A stretch of 64,000 nt of DNA from Pseudokordiimonas caeni (GCF_026719705.1 NZ_JAPPRR010000004.1:186001-250000), one strand, 5' to 3'; positions 33,779-43,695 are shown, counted from the first letter of the stretch. Notes: a model not told the origin generated them from the sequence alone. Numbers and translations: made by a program.

Positions 33779-35730
33779 TCACACGCCTTCACCGGTTCGC
33801 ACGCCCTGCCCTTCTCGCTGCCCTGATGCTGGCGACCCCGCCCCTGATGGCGGCGGAAGACCATCTCCTGAATTTCAGGGATGCGGATGTGCGTGCCCTG
33901 ATTGACGATATCGCCATGATCACGGGCCGGACCTTCATCGTGGACCCCCGCGTGAAGGGCAAGGTCACCGTCATCTCGCGCACCCCCGTTCCGCAGGCGG
34001 AAGTCTTTGACGTGTTCCTCTCGGCGCTCAAGGCCAACGGCTTCACCGCCGTTGCCACCGCAAACGGTGCCTGGAAGATCGTGCCCGAAGAAGGCGCAGC
34101 CTTCGATGCGCAGCCCGTTGGCAAAGGCACCGGCGACCAGATGGTCACCCAGATTTTCCGCCTCAGCCATATCGACACGATCAGTGCCCTCAATACCGTC
34201 AAGCCGGTGGTGAACCCGCAAGGCCGGGTGATCGGCCACCGCACGCAGAACTTCCTTGTGGTCGTTGACTATGCCGCGAACATGGACCGCGTGGCCAAGC
34301 TGATCGCCGGGATCGACGCAGACAGGAGCGTGGTGGAGCTCATCCCCCTGAAGCATTCGTCGGCGGCAGAAATCGTCAATATCCTTGCCACCCTGCGCGG
34401 TGGCGCGAATGGCGAGGCACCTGACAGCGCCTTTGCAGCCGTCCCTGTTACTTCGTCCAACAGCGTGATCCTCAAGGGCCCGGCCGAGGTCGTCTCCCGC
34501 ATGAAGTCACTGGTCGGGGACCTCGATAACCGCAACGAGGCGCAGGGCGACCTCAAGGTGGTCTATCTGAGCCATGCGGACGGCGAGGCGCTGGTGCCGA
34601 TCCTGTCAGAAGTCAGCCAGTCGCTGGCATCCGCACAAGGGGAAGCAACACCCGGCACGCGCCGCGCCACCATCAGCTTCCACAAGGCAACCAACGCGCT
34701 TGTCATCAACGCGAGCCCCGAGATGCAGCAGACGCTTGAAGGCGTCGTCCGCCAGCTCGATATCCCGCGCGCGCAGGTGCTGGTGGAAGCCATTATCGTG
34801 GAAATTTCGGATAACGCCGCCAAGGAACTGGGGCTGCAATATATCCTCGCGGGCGGTGAAGGATCGTGGATCCCCTTCACGGCGACCAACTATTCAAACA
34901 CCGCCCCGAATGTGCTGGCTGCCACCGGGGCCCTCGTCCTCGACAAGAAATACGGCGACGACGAAGACGGTCCGTTCTCGGATGGCATCAAGGCGCTTGG
35001 CACCGCGGCGGTGGACAGCTTCCTTGGCATGAACGGTTTCGCGGGCGGCATCGCCGGCCAGACAAAAGACGGCACGCTTTTCGGGGTGATCCTCAATGCT
35101 GTCGCCTCGGACTCCGGTTCCAACATTCTCTCTACCCCGTCGGTGATGACGATGGACAATGCCGAAGCCTCGATCCTTGTTGGCCAGGAAATCCCGATCA
35201 CCACGGGGGAAGCCCTCGGCAGCGCCAACACCAATCCCTTCCGCACGATCGACCGCAAGGAAGTGGGCGTGAAACTGGCCGTGACGCCCCAGATCAATGA
35301 AGGCGATGAAATCCGCCTCAACCTGGAACAGGAGGTTTCGAGTGTATCAGGCCCCGTCGCCGCCAATTCGACCGAGCTTGTCACCAACAAGCGCGAGATC
35401 AAGACGACCGTCTCTGTGCGCAATGGGGAAATTATCGTGCTCGGCGGCCTCATTGAGGAAAACGAGCGGGTCTCGGTCGAAAAAGTGCCGCTTCTTGGCG
35501 ATATCCCTGTCCTTGGCCGCGCCTTCCGCAGCGAGGGCAAGCGCAAGCAGAAGACCAACCTGATGGTCTTCCTGCGCCCGACCATCGTGCGCAGCGCCAG
35601 CGACCTTGCGGCTGTCACGAACCGCAAATACGGCCTGATGCGGGACCAGCAGGTGAGCCGCAGCAAGACGGGCGAATCCTCGCTCGATGCCATGATGCAG
35701 GATGTGATCGGCAGCGGGGAACAGAACTGA
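33775..35730 (+). CDS. gspD: Type II secretion secretin GspD
   Basis: GspD forms the outer-membrane channel. The 651-residue precursor has a signal peptide (about 1-26), N0 ('LNFRDADVRALIDDIAMITG'), N1-N3 domains, and the secretin core from about residue 330 ('QVLVEAIIVEIS') to 'VPLLGDIPVLGRAF' and 'LMVFLRPTIV'. There is no long C-terminal S-domain, so a GspS pilotin of the Klebsiella type may not be used. Its stop overlaps the gspE start by one base. Confidence 0.96.
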   Translation: MITRLHRFARPALLAALMLATPPLMAAEDHLLNFRDADVRALIDDIAMITGRTFIVDPRVKGKVTVISRTPVPQAEVFDVFLSALKANGFTAVATANGAWKIVPEEGAAFDAQPVGKGTGDQMVTQIFRLSHIDTISALNTVKPVVNPQGRVIGHRTQNFLVVVDYAANMDRVAKLIAGIDADRSVVELIPLKHSSAAEIVNILATLRGGANGEAPDSAFAAVPVTSSNSVILKGPAEVVSRMKSLVGDLDNRNEAQGDLKVVYLSHADGEALVPILSEVSQSLASAQGEATPGTRRATISFHKATNALVINASPEMQQTLEGVVRQLDIPRAQVLVEAIIVEISDNAAKELGLQYILAGGEGSWIPFTATNYSNTAPNVLAATGALVLDKKYGDDEDGPFSDGIKALGTAAVDSFLGMNGFAGGIAGQTKDGTLFGVILNAVASDSGSNILSTPSVMTMDNAEASILVGQEIPITTGEALGSANTNPFRTIDRKEVGVKLAVTPQINEGDEIRLNLEQEVSSVSGPVAANSTELVTNKREIKTTVSVRNGEIIVLGGLIEENERVSVEKVPLLGDIPVLGRAFRSEGKRKQKTNLMVFLRPTIVRSASDLAAVTNRKYGLMRDQQVSRSKTGESSLDAMMQDVIGSGEQN

Positions 35731-37226
35731 TGACCGACATGGCCGCCACAAGCCTCAGCTACGCCTTTGCGAAGGCGCACGGGCTGGTGCGCCTGCCGGA
35801 CGACGATACCGGCGGCATGCGGCTTGGCATGCGCGGGCGGGCGGCGCCCACGGCCCTTCTCGAGGCCCGCCGGGTGCTCGGTCGCGCCTTTCGGGTGGAG
35901 CCACTCGACGACACCGCATTCGACCGCTGGCTTTCCGACCTTTACGGCGCCGACACCATGGCACGGGCCGCCCTTGCCGATGAAATCGGCAGCGAAGCGC
36001 CGGGCCTTGATGGCCTCATCGACGACCGGCCAGATGTCGCCGACCTGCTGGACAGCGAGGACGATGCGCCGCTCATACGCCTGATCAACAGCATGATCGC
36101 CGAGGCCGCCAAGCGCCATGCCTCTGACATCCATATCGAACCCTATGAAAGCCGCCTTTCAATCCGGTTCAGGATCGATGGTGTGCTTGCCGAAATCATG
36201 GAACTGCCGGCGCGGCTGACGCCAAGTTTCACCTCGCGTCTCAAGGTCATGGCGCGGCTCGATATCGCCGAGAAGCGTATCCCACAGGACGGGCGCATCT
36301 CGCTGACCCTCGGTGGTCGGGTGATCGATGTGCGTGTTTCCACCCTGCCTTCGCGGCACGGCGAACGGGTGGTGCTGCGTCTTCTCGATCGTTCCGCCGC
36401 CCGCTTCGATATCGAGGCGCTGGGTATGGAAGAAGAAACGCTCACTGCCTTCAAGGCAGCGCTTGCCGAACCGAACGGCATCCTTCTCGTCACCGGCCCC
36501 ACGGGTTCGGGCAAGACAACCACACTTTATGCCGGGCTCTCGCTCCTCAATGACGCCAGCCGCAATATCCTGACGGTCGAAGACCCGGTCGAATATGCGC
36601 TTGAAGGCATCGGCCAGACACAGGTGAACGCCAAGGTCGGCATGACCTTCGCGGCCGGCCTGCGCGCCATCCTCCGGCAAGACCCGGATGTGGTGATGGT
36701 CGGCGAGATCCGTGACATGGAAACAGCAGAAATCGCGGTGCAGGCAAGTCTCACCGGTCACCTCGTCCTGTCCACCGTTCACACCAACAGTGCCGCCGGT
36801 GCCATCACCCGCCTGCGCGATATGGGGGTTGAGCCCTTCCTCTTGGCCACCAGCGTGAAGGCGATCCTCGCCCAGCGGCTGGTGCGGCGTCTGTGCGACC
36901 ATTGCAAAGCCCCGTATGAGGCTGACAAAGCCGAACGCGCCGCCCTCGGCAAATCGAAGAAAAAGGACCTGACGCTTTACAAGGCCTGTGGCTGCAACGC
37001 CTGCAACAACACAGGCTATCAGGGTCGGATCGGGCTTTATGAACTGATCACGATGGATGACACGATCCAGAAGCTGATCCATGACGATGCCACCGAAGCC
37101 GAAATCGCCGCCCATGCCTTCAAGGGGCGGGATACCCTTTCGGAAGCGGGTGCCAAGCTGGTGCGCAAGGGCATGACCACCATCGAAGAAGTGATGCGCG
37201 TCGTGCGCGCACATGGGGATGCCTGA
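35730..37226 (+). CDS. gspE: Type II secretion ATPase GspE
   Basis: GspE powers pseudopilus growth from the cytosol. In 498 residues it shows Walker A 'GPTGSGKTTT', the Asp box 'DIHIEPYESRLSIRFRIDG', Walker B 'DPDVVMVGEIRD', the His box 'GHLVLSTVHTNSA' and the zinc motif CxxC...CxxC ('CDHC', 'CNAC') unique to the T2SS/T4P ATPases. The N-terminal domain binds GspL. Coupled to gspD and gspF by one-base TGATG junctions. Confidence 0.97.
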   Translation: MTDMAATSLSYAFAKAHGLVRLPDDDTGGMRLGMRGRAAPTALLEARRVLGRAFRVEPLDDTAFDRWLSDLYGADTMARAALADEIGSEAPGLDGLIDDRPDVADLLDSEDDAPLIRLINSMIAEAAKRHASDIHIEPYESRLSIRFRIDGVLAEIMELPARLTPSFTSRLKVMARLDIAEKRIPQDGRISLTLGGRVIDVRVSTLPSRHGERVVLRLLDRSAARFDIEALGMEEETLTAFKAALAEPNGILLVTGPTGSGKTTTLYAGLSLLNDASRNILTVEDPVEYALEGIGQTQVNAKVGMTFAAGLRAILRQDPDVVMVGEIRDMETAEIAVQASLTGHLVLSTVHTNSAAGAITRLRDMGVEPFLLATSVKAILAQRLVRRLCDHCKAPYEADKAERAALGKSKKKDLTLYKACGCNACNNTGYQGRIGLYELITMDDTIQKLIHDDATEAEIAAHAFKGRDTLSEAGAKLVRKGMTTIEEVMRVVRAHGDA

Positions 37227-38443
37227 TGCCTGCCTTCGATTTCGAAGCCCTGGATACAGACGGCCGCGTCAAGCGCGGGGTCCTTTCCGCCGATAGCGCG
37301 CGGGGGGCCGCGAAGGCGCTGAAGGACCGCGCCCTGCTGCCCGTCAAGATCGAACCCGCTGCCAAAACCGGCGGCGAGGGAAAAAGCTTCGGGCTACGCT
37401 CGGGCCGCCTGTCGCACCGGGATATCACGCTCGTCACCCGCCAGCTATCCACACTGATCGGCTCTGCCACCCCGGTTGAGGAAGCCCTGAAGACCGTGGC
37501 CGAGCAGGCGGAAAAGCCGCTCGTCAAGCGCGTGCTTCTGGATGCCCGCACGGGCGTGAGCGAAGGGCGCAAGCTTTCCGCCGCCCTTGCCGCGACGAAC
37601 GCCGGGTTCGACCGGCTTTATGTGGCGCTCGTCGCGGCTGGCGAAGGCTCCGGGAGCCTCGGCCCCGTAATGGAACGCCTTGCCGATCATCTGGAGAAAG
37701 CGCAGGCGATGCGCGGCAAGGTGACGGCGGCCCTCGTTTATCCGATCTGCCTCGCCGTCACCGCCTTTCTGGTGGTCACGATGCTGATGAGCTTTGTAGT
37801 CCCGAAAGTAGTCGACCAGTTCAGCCATATGGGAGCAACGCTCCCTGCCCTCACGCGTATCATGATCGCGCTTTCCGCCTTCGTGCGCGAGGTCGGCCCG
37901 TTCCTGCTGGTGGCTGCCGTGATCGCCATTGCCGCCTTCGTGCGTGCCCTCAAGAACCCCGCCTTCCGGCTGAAGGTCGACGCTTTCCTCTTGCGCCTGC
38001 CGCTGGTTGGCAAGCTGATCCGCTCGCTTGCCGCTGCCCGCCTTGCCCGCACGCTTGCCACCCTTATTGCCTCCGGTGTGCCGGTGGTGGACGGCATGAA
38101 AGCGGCAGAAGCTGTTATCGGCAACGGTGTGATCCGGCAGGCGGTGGGCGCCATGCGCGACCGCATCACCAATGGCGCCAGCCTTTCGGCGGCGCTCAGG
38201 AGTGAAGCCGTGCTCCCCGCCATCGTCACCCATATGGCGGCGGCGGGAGAAAATTCGGGCGCGCTCCATACCCTGCTCGCCAAGGCGGCGGACTATCTGG
38301 AGGCTGAATTCGAGCGCTTCACCTCAACCGTCCTAGGGCTACTGGAGCCCGCCATCATCATTGTCATGGGCGGGATCGTCACGCTGATTGTGCTGTCGAT
38401 CCTATTGCCCATCCTGCAGCTCAACACGCTCGCCTTCGGCTGA
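37226..38443 (+). CDS. gspF: Type II secretion inner-membrane platform protein GspF
   Basis: The 405-residue platform protein has the duplicated cytoplasmic GspF domain: first copy near 70-190 ('TRQLSTLIGSATPVEEAL', 'VALVAAGEGSGSLGPVMERL') and second near 270-390 ('ARTLATLIASGVPVVDGM', 'AAAGENSGALHTLL'). Three membrane helices lie near 170-190, 220-240 and 375-395. It is the central hub for GspE, GspL and pseudopilins. Confidence 0.96.
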   Translation: MPAFDFEALDTDGRVKRGVLSADSARGAAKALKDRALLPVKIEPAAKTGGEGKSFGLRSGRLSHRDITLVTRQLSTLIGSATPVEEALKTVAEQAEKPLVKRVLLDARTGVSEGRKLSAALAATNAGFDRLYVALVAAGEGSGSLGPVMERLADHLEKAQAMRGKVTAALVYPICLAVTAFLVVTMLMSFVVPKVVDQFSHMGATLPALTRIMIALSAFVREVGPFLLVAAVIAIAAFVRALKNPAFRLKVDAFLLRLPLVGKLIRSLAAARLARTLATLIASGVPVVDGMKAAEAVIGNGVIRQAVGAMRDRITNGASLSAALRSEAVLPAIVTHMAAAGENSGALHTLLAKAADYLEAEFERFTSTVLGLLEPAIIIVMGGIVTLIVLSILLPILQLNTLAFG

Positions 38444-38461
38444 GCGACAAGGAACCGAAAG

Positions 38462-38920
38462 ATGCTGAAAACGCTGCTGAAGAAACTGAAGAAACAGGCC
38501 GCACAGGACGAGGGTTTCACCCTTGTTGAAGTGATGGTGGTGATCGTCATCATCGGGCTTCTGGCCACGGTCGTCGTCATCAACGTGCTGCCAAGCCAGG
38601 ACAAGGCAATGGTCGAAAAGGCCCGCGCCGATATCCTGATCCTCGAGCAGGCACTGGAGATGTACAAGCTTGATAACCTGACCTACCCGACCACGGATCA
38701 GGGGCTTGAGGCGCTTGTCAGCCCGCCTGCCGGCCTGACGCGCCCCGAACGTTACCGGCCCGGTGGCTATATCAAGCGCCTACCGGACGACCCTTGGGGC
38801 AACGCTTACCAGTATGCCACCCCCGGCGAACATGGCGCGATCGATATCTTCTCGCTCGGTGCGGACGGCCGCATGGGCGGAGCGGATCTTGCCGCCGACA
38901 TCGGCAACTGGAAGGAATGA
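38462..38920 (+). CDS. gspG: Major pseudopilin GspG
   Basis: GspG is the main pseudopilus subunit. The 152-residue prepilin has a basic 18-residue leader cut after Gly in 'DEGFTLVEVMVVIVIIGLL', with Glu+5 present. The C-terminal part keeps the family features 'YPTTDQGLEALV', 'DPWGNAYQY' and 'FSLGADG' with the Ca2+-binding region. It begins 18 bases after gspF with GGAACCGAAAG before the ATG. Confidence 0.97.
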   Translation: MLKTLLKKLKKQAAQDEGFTLVEVMVVIVIIGLLATVVVINVLPSQDKAMVEKARADILILEQALEMYKLDNLTYPTTDQGLEALVSPPAGLTRPERYRPGGYIKRLPDDPWGNAYQYATPGEHGAIDIFSLGADGRMGGADLAADIGNWKE

Positions 38921-38926
38921 CCCCTG

Positions 38927-39412
38927 ATGGACGGCAGGCGGGCATCCAGTGACGCGGGCTTCACGCTCGTCGAGGTGATGGTCACCGTCGCCCTGATGGC
39001 GCTTGCCTCAGCCGCCGTTGTCCTCACCCTGCCACGCCTGAATCCGAGCCCTGAGGCCACTGCAGAGGCCACCCGCGACCGCCTCACCGATATCGCCGCC
39101 CGCGCGGTGATCGGCGGGGAGATCATGGGTGTGGCGGTGAATGAGGGCGGCCTGACCCCGCTTCATCGCCGCGACGGTCGCTGGATTGAAGCCGGCCCAC
39201 GCTGGATCGCCGAAGGAGCGGGTCTCGCCCTTGAGGGCATCCCGGCGGAAAGGGGTGTAGAAGGCACGCCACGCCTGCCTGACCTTTGGTTCACGCCTGC
39301 GGGTGATGCCAGATCATTCCGCCTCCGTATCGAACGAGACGGCGACACGGCTCTCCTCACGTGTGACGAACAGGGGCAGATGCGCATTGTCGAAGAAGGC
39401 CGCATGCCATGA
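38927..39412 (+). CDS. gspH: Minor pseudopilin GspH
   Basis: A 161-residue prepilin-like protein with leader ending Gly and the methylation/cleavage motif 'DAGFTLVEVMVTVALMALA', including Glu+5. The rest is a variable beta-rich head with a GspH-like ending ('IERDGDTALLTCDEQGQ'). It lies 6 bases after gspG and overlaps gspI by 4 bases. GspH sits at or just below the pseudopilus tip. Confidence 0.88.
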   Translation: MDGRRASSDAGFTLVEVMVTVALMALASAAVVLTLPRLNPSPEATAEATRDRLTDIAARAVIGGEIMGVAVNEGGLTPLHRRDGRWIEAGPRWIAEGAGLALEGIPAERGVEGTPRLPDLWFTPAGDARSFRLRIERDGDTALLTCDEQGQMRIVEEGRMP

Positions 39413-39771
39413 ATGACCGCGGCTTCACCCTCATTGAAGTGCTGGTCGGGCTTGCCGTCTTTTCGATTGCTGCCCTTGCGCTGCTGTCCGCGACACGGGA
39501 AAGCGTGCGCCATGCCGTGGCGCTTGATGCGCGCCTTGGCGCCGATATCGTGGCCGATAACCGGCTGGTTGAAGTGTTGAGTGCGTCTGAGCCCGCCACC
39601 GCCGGGCTGCGCACGGGCACGGTGGATCTTGGAGGTCGTCGCTACGACTGGGCCGAGCGGGTCCGTCCCCTTGAAGGTTTCGGCGTGATGCAGATCGAGG
39701 TATCGGTGCGTGAAGCTGGCAGCGAACAGGTGATCGCAAGTGCGACAGGCCTTAGGGAGATATCGCGGTGA
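39409..39771 (+). CDS. gspI: Minor pseudopilin GspI
   Basis: At 120 residues this is the usual size of GspI. A very short leader precedes the cleavage site 'DRGFTLIEVLVGLAVFSIAA' with Glu+5. 'ADNRLVEVL' and 'YDWAERVRPL' in the globular part match the GspI pattern. GspI starts the tip complex with GspJ and GspK. It overlaps both neighbours by 4 bases. Confidence 0.92.
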   Translation: MNDRGFTLIEVLVGLAVFSIAALALLSATRESVRHAVALDARLGADIVADNRLVEVLSASEPATAGLRTGTVDLGGRRYDWAERVRPLEGFGVMQIEVSVREAGSEQVIASATGLREISR

Positions 39772-40391
39772 CACGCCAGCCTTCAGACGCCGGTTTCACA
39801 CTGATCGAAACGCTTGTGGCACTCGCCATCTTCGCCATTCTGGCCGCGGGCACCACGACGCTGATCGGGCAAAGCTTGCGCACCCGCGATGCAGTCAGCG
39901 AGGCCACCGACGCCCAAACCGAACTCACGCTTGCCCGCGCCATTTTAAAGGATGACCTTCTTTCTGCAGTTGCACGCCCTGCCCGCGACAGGTTCGGCGG
40001 CGCGACACCCGTTTCCCTCTCTGCTGGCAGCGTGGAGGCAGATGCACCGCTCCTGTCGCTGGTGCGTCGGGGCCGCGCCAATCCGGGCATGGCAGAGGAT
40101 CGCACCAGCCTTCTTTATGTCGAATACCGGTTCGAGAACGGCACCCTTGTCCGCCGCACCCGTACCCGCGTTGATGCCACGCCGGAAACGCCGGTAAGCG
40201 ACCGGGTATTGCTGACCGGTCTGTCGGCTGCCTCGTTCGAGATTTTCGGCACCAGCGGCTGGGTCGACAACTGGAAGGCCGGCGACCTGACAACCGGCGG
40301 CTTGCCGATTGCCGTGGCGCTTGTCACCAATGACGCCAAGGCAGGTCCCTTGCGCCAGCTTTTCCTCGTCAGCGGCGAGGTGCGGCGATGA
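39768..40391 (+). CDS. gspJ: Minor pseudopilin GspJ
   Basis: A 207-residue prepilin with the motif 'DAGFTLIETLVALAIFAIL' (Glu+5 present). The head has the GspJ-like elements 'SLVRRGRANPG', 'LLYVEYRFENGTLVRRT' and 'QLFLVSGEVRR'. It would form the tip trimer with GspI and GspK. Four-base overlaps on both sides. Confidence 0.92.
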   Translation: MTRQPSDAGFTLIETLVALAIFAILAAGTTTLIGQSLRTRDAVSEATDAQTELTLARAILKDDLLSAVARPARDRFGGATPVSLSAGSVEADAPLLSLVRRGRANPGMAEDRTSLLYVEYRFENGTLVRRTRTRVDATPETPVSDRVLLTGLSAASFEIFGTSGWVDNWKAGDLTTGGLPIAVALVTNDAKAGPLRQLFLVSGEVRR

Positions 40392-41377
40392 AGCAGAACG
40401 ACTCCAGCCCAAATGACTGCGGCGCGGTGTTGATCACTGTCCTCCTGATGGTTGCCTTGATGTCTGTCATCGCCGTTGGTCTTTCAGGCCGCGTTTCGGC
40501 ACTGATCGCCCGCCAGCATCTCATCGAGACAGGCTCTGCCGCGCGAGAAGCGGCCTTGTCAGCCGAGACGCTGGCGAAGGCCGTGCTGCGCCAATCTTTC
40601 GCGCTGAACAACAACCGCACAACGCTCGACGCCCCTTGGGCACAGCCCGCGCATTTCATGACCGAAGCGGGACGCATCGATGGCCGGATTTCGGACGGCG
40701 GCAACTGTTTCAATCTCAACAGCCTCGTGACCGGGGAAGGAGCCATCAGGCAGTCGAACCCCGCTGCACAAGCCGAGTTTGCCCGGCTGATGGCAATCCT
40801 CGGCCTCAATCCCGCCGAAGCGGAGGCGATTGCCGCTGCAACCGCCGACTGGGTCGACGGCGACACCCGCCCCAATCCGCGCGGGGCTGAGGATTATGAC
40901 TATATGGCCGCTGGTGTGCCCCACCGCACCGGCAATACGCTTATGGCGGATGTCAGCGAGTTTCGAGCCGTGAAGGGGGTCACATCCGCTGTCTATGGCC
41001 TGCTTCGCCCCTATCTGTGCGCACTGCCGGTAATCGATCCCGCCCCCCTCAACGTGAATACGCTGATGCCTGCTGCTGCGCCGGTGGTTGCAGCCCTTTT
41101 CCCGACCGACCCCGACCTTGGCCGTATCATGGATGCCATCGCCATGCGGCCGGCGGCGGGGTATGGCGCGCCAGAGGAGTTCTGGCGACTGCCTGCTTTC
41201 AGGGGGGTCACAGTACCTGACGAGATCAAGGCCCGCACCGGCGTGCGTTCCCGTTTTTTCAATCTTGTTGCCGCCGTCAGCCACGCGGATGCCCGCATCA
41301 CGCTGACCGCCCTTTTTGATGCGACCGGCAAGGACGATGTTCGCCTTGTCAGTCGCCGGTTCGGAGACGAAGAATGA
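40388..41377 (+). CDS. gspK: Minor pseudopilin GspK
   Basis: This 329-residue protein has the divergent leader typical of GspK: 'CGAVLITVLLMVALMSVIA', where the Phe+1 and Glu+5 of other pseudopilins are replaced, as expected for the tip subunit. The large head contains 'DGRISDGGNCFNLNSL', 'DWVDGD' and 'APLNVNTLMPAAAP', matching GspK alpha-domain signatures. Four-base overlaps with gspJ and gspL. Confidence 0.93.
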   Translation: MKQNDSSPNDCGAVLITVLLMVALMSVIAVGLSGRVSALIARQHLIETGSAAREAALSAETLAKAVLRQSFALNNNRTTLDAPWAQPAHFMTEAGRIDGRISDGGNCFNLNSLVTGEGAIRQSNPAAQAEFARLMAILGLNPAEAEAIAAATADWVDGDTRPNPRGAEDYDYMAAGVPHRTGNTLMADVSEFRAVKGVTSAVYGLLRPYLCALPVIDPAPLNVNTLMPAAAPVVAALFPTDPDLGRIMDAIAMRPAAGYGAPEEFWRLPAFRGVTVPDEIKARTGVRSRFFNLVAAVSHADARITLTALFDATGKDDVRLVSRRFGDEE

Positions 41378-42489
41378 CCGATCCAGTCCTGATCCTGATC
41401 GCGGACCCTATCGACACCGGCGCATGGCGCTGGGCGCGCGTGGGCGCAGATGGCCGCCTGATTGCCTCCAGCACCGGTGATAGCGCCAGCCTGCCCGGCA
41501 AGGGCGACGAGCGTGTCGTGCTGGTGCTCGCGGGCGAAGCCGTTCGCGGCCGCCGGATCGACCTGCCCGCCAAAACCGACGCACAGGCCCGCGCTGCCCT
41601 GCCCTATCTTCTGGGTGATGAACTGGGTGACAATGCCCGCAGCCTGCATTTCGTGCTGGATGCAGCTGGCGCCGGCGAGCGCACGGTTTACTGGACGGAA
41701 GCCGCCCCGCTTGCCGCGCGCCTTGCCGCCCTTGAGGCGCGCGACCTGACACCGGACCTGATCACCGCCGATTTCATTGCCCTGCCCGACACCATCACGC
41801 CCTATGCGCTGGCTGACGGCGCACGCGCCATCCGCGTAGCGCCGGAGCCGACAGAAGGCTATGCCGCCGACCTCAGCCTTCTGTCGCTTCTGGACCCGGA
41901 CCTGCCGGCTGAAGCCCTGATGCCTGTGCGGCTGGACGGCCTTGCCTCGCGCCTCGCCGAGGGCATAGCCCGGTATAGCGGCCCGGACTTCCGGCAAGGT
42001 GCCTTCGCGCCGCGCCGGGCGTGGGGCGAGGTCTGGCTCGTCTGGCAGCGTGCGGCTTGGCTTGCGTTGGCGCTTCTTGTCCTCGCCGGCGTCGTGGTTC
42101 TGGCCGAAGGCTTCAAGGCCCGCAGCCTGGCAGATGAGACTGACGCGGCAACACAGGTGGCGCTGCGGGAGGCCTTCCCCGATGTGCGCAGCCTGCCGCA
42201 TCTGCAATCGCGCCTCAAGGCCCTGCGCGGCACAGGCGCCGACCCGTTCCTTGCGCTCTCGGCCCGCCTGTTCGCCGCTGCCGAAACCGTGGACGGCATG
42301 ATGGTAAACGGCCTGCGTTTTGACCGGAACGAAGGCCGCCTTTCGGCCGCCATAAGTGCTGCAAGCTTCGGCGATATCGAACGCCTGAAGGCGGCCGTGG
42401 CCGAGCGCGGCGCCACCCTCACCGAAGGCGCTTCCCGGCAGGAAGACGGCCGCATCATCAGCGAAATCACGATCGGAGACCGGCCATGA
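41374..42489 (+). CDS. gspL: Type II secretion protein GspL
   Basis: GspL anchors GspE to the membrane. The 371-residue protein has an actin-like cytoplasmic domain (about 1-205, 'LPYLLGDELGDNARSLHFVL'), one membrane helix (about 228-248, 'LALALLVLAGVVVLAE') and a periplasmic ferredoxin-like domain at the C-terminus (about 290-371). Overlaps gspK and gspM by 4 bases. Confidence 0.92.
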   Translation: MTDPVLILIADPIDTGAWRWARVGADGRLIASSTGDSASLPGKGDERVVLVLAGEAVRGRRIDLPAKTDAQARAALPYLLGDELGDNARSLHFVLDAAGAGERTVYWTEAAPLAARLAALEARDLTPDLITADFIALPDTITPYALADGARAIRVAPEPTEGYAADLSLLSLLDPDLPAEALMPVRLDGLASRLAEGIARYSGPDFRQGAFAPRRAWGEVWLVWQRAAWLALALLVLAGVVVLAEGFKARSLADETDAATQVALREAFPDVRSLPHLQSRLKALRGTGADPFLALSARLFAAAETVDGMMVNGLRFDRNEGRLSAAISAASFGDIERLKAAVAERGATLTEGASRQEDGRIISEITIGDRP

Positions 42490-42980
42490 CCGCTGCCCTC
42501 AAGCCTGTTGCCCACTGGTGGAACGGCCTGTCGCCGCGTGAGCATCTGATGCTTGGCGGGCTTGGCGTCATCCTCGCGCTCCTGATCCTCTGGTATGCTG
42601 TCGCCGCGCCGATGCTTGCATGGCGTGCCGAGGGGATCAACACGCTGGAAGCCGCGCGGCGCGACGCCGCCTTCGTTGAAAGCGCGATTGCCGAGGCAGC
42701 CACCCTTGGCACCACCCGGCAGAAGGTGGCGACCGGCGACCTGCGTGCCAGCATTTCCGAAAGTGCGCTTGCCCGCGGGGTGCCAATCAGCCGCCTGCAG
42801 CCAGAAGCCGCTGGCGGGATCAATGTCTGGGTTGAGGGCGTCACCCCTTCCCTTCTGTATGCCTGGCTTGCGGAAATCGAAAAGACATACGGCATCGGCA
42901 CGGCACGCGCCGTTATCTCCCGCGCTGCTGATGGCCGCGGCCTCACCGCACAACTGCTGCTGACGGGGGTGGGGTCTTGA
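42486..42980 (+). CDS. gspM: Type II secretion protein GspM
   Basis: The 164-residue bitopic protein starts with a cytosolic 'WWNGLSPREHLMLG' (the conserved SPRE/R region), followed by one membrane helix (about 22-42) and a periplasmic ferredoxin-like fold ('ISESALARGVPISRLQPEA'). It partners GspL in the platform. Coupled to gspL and gspN by ATGA/TTGA overlaps. Confidence 0.9.
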   Translation: MTAALKPVAHWWNGLSPREHLMLGGLGVILALLILWYAVAAPMLAWRAEGINTLEAARRDAAFVESAIAEAATLGTTRQKVATGDLRASISESALARGVPISRLQPEAAGGINVWVEGVTPSLLYAWLAEIEKTYGIGTARAVISRAADGRGLTAQLLLTGVGS

Positions 42981-43693
42981 ACCTGCGGACGCTTCTTCTC
43001 GTCGGACTTGCCGCTTTTGCTGTCGGCCTTGTTGCCTGCCTGCCGCTGTCGCTTTTCCTGCCCGCCACCGGCCAGGATGGCCTTGGCTATACCGGCACCA
43101 GCGGCACGGTGTGGCAGGGCGGCCGCGTCACTGGTGTGCGCTACAAGGGAGTGCCGGTCGGCACTGTTGATATCGAGCCCTCGCTGGGTGCCCTGCTCAG
43201 CGGCGGCATCGGAGGTGACATCAGGGTACGCGGCAGCTTCCTGAACGGCGCCGGGCACGTCGCGCTCAGCGGCGAGCTCGCGGCAGAGGATGTGGCCCTT
43301 CGGGCAACGCTTGCCGGATTGCGGCTTCCCCTGCCGCTTGACGGTAGCCTTGAACTTGCAGACTTCAACACGCGCATCGAGGACAACCGCTGCATCGAGG
43401 CATCAGGCAGCGTCCGCCTTGTTGCCGATCTCGAAGGTAATGCCGGCTTGCTGCCCCCGCTGGTGGGCACGGCAACATGCGAGGATGGCCAGATTGCCCT
43501 CCGCTTGCAAGGGGCGGCCGGTACCACCAACCTCGGCCTCGCTGCATGGATTTCCCCGACAGGCAGCTACCGTGCTACTGCCGACCTTGCAACGGCTGAT
43601 GCTGACATCCGCCGGCTTCTGCCTTATATGGGCTTTGTTGCGGCCGGGAATAGCTTTAAGCTCGATATCAAAGGTCGCTGGCAGGGGAATTGA
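42977..43693 (+). CDS. gspN: Type II secretion protein GspN
   Basis: The 238-residue protein has an N-terminal membrane anchor ('LLLVGLAAFAVGLVACLPLS') and a periplasmic beta-rich domain with 'GYTGTSGTVWQGGRV' and 'LPLDGSLELADFNTRIEDNRC', typical of GspN. GspN occurs only in a subset of T2SSs; recent structures of related proteins suggest a lipid-transfer-like fold, but its role is unclear. It starts with TTG overlapping the gspM stop. It is the last recognised gsp gene. Confidence 0.9.
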   Translation: MNLRTLLLVGLAAFAVGLVACLPLSLFLPATGQDGLGYTGTSGTVWQGGRVTGVRYKGVPVGTVDIEPSLGALLSGGIGGDIRVRGSFLNGAGHVALSGELAAEDVALRATLAGLRLPLPLDGSLELADFNTRIEDNRCIEASGSVRLVADLEGNAGLLPPLVGTATCEDGQIALRLQGAAGTTNLGLAAWISPTGSYRATADLATADADIRRLLPYMGFVAAGNSFKLDIKGRWQGN

Positions 43694-43695
43694 GG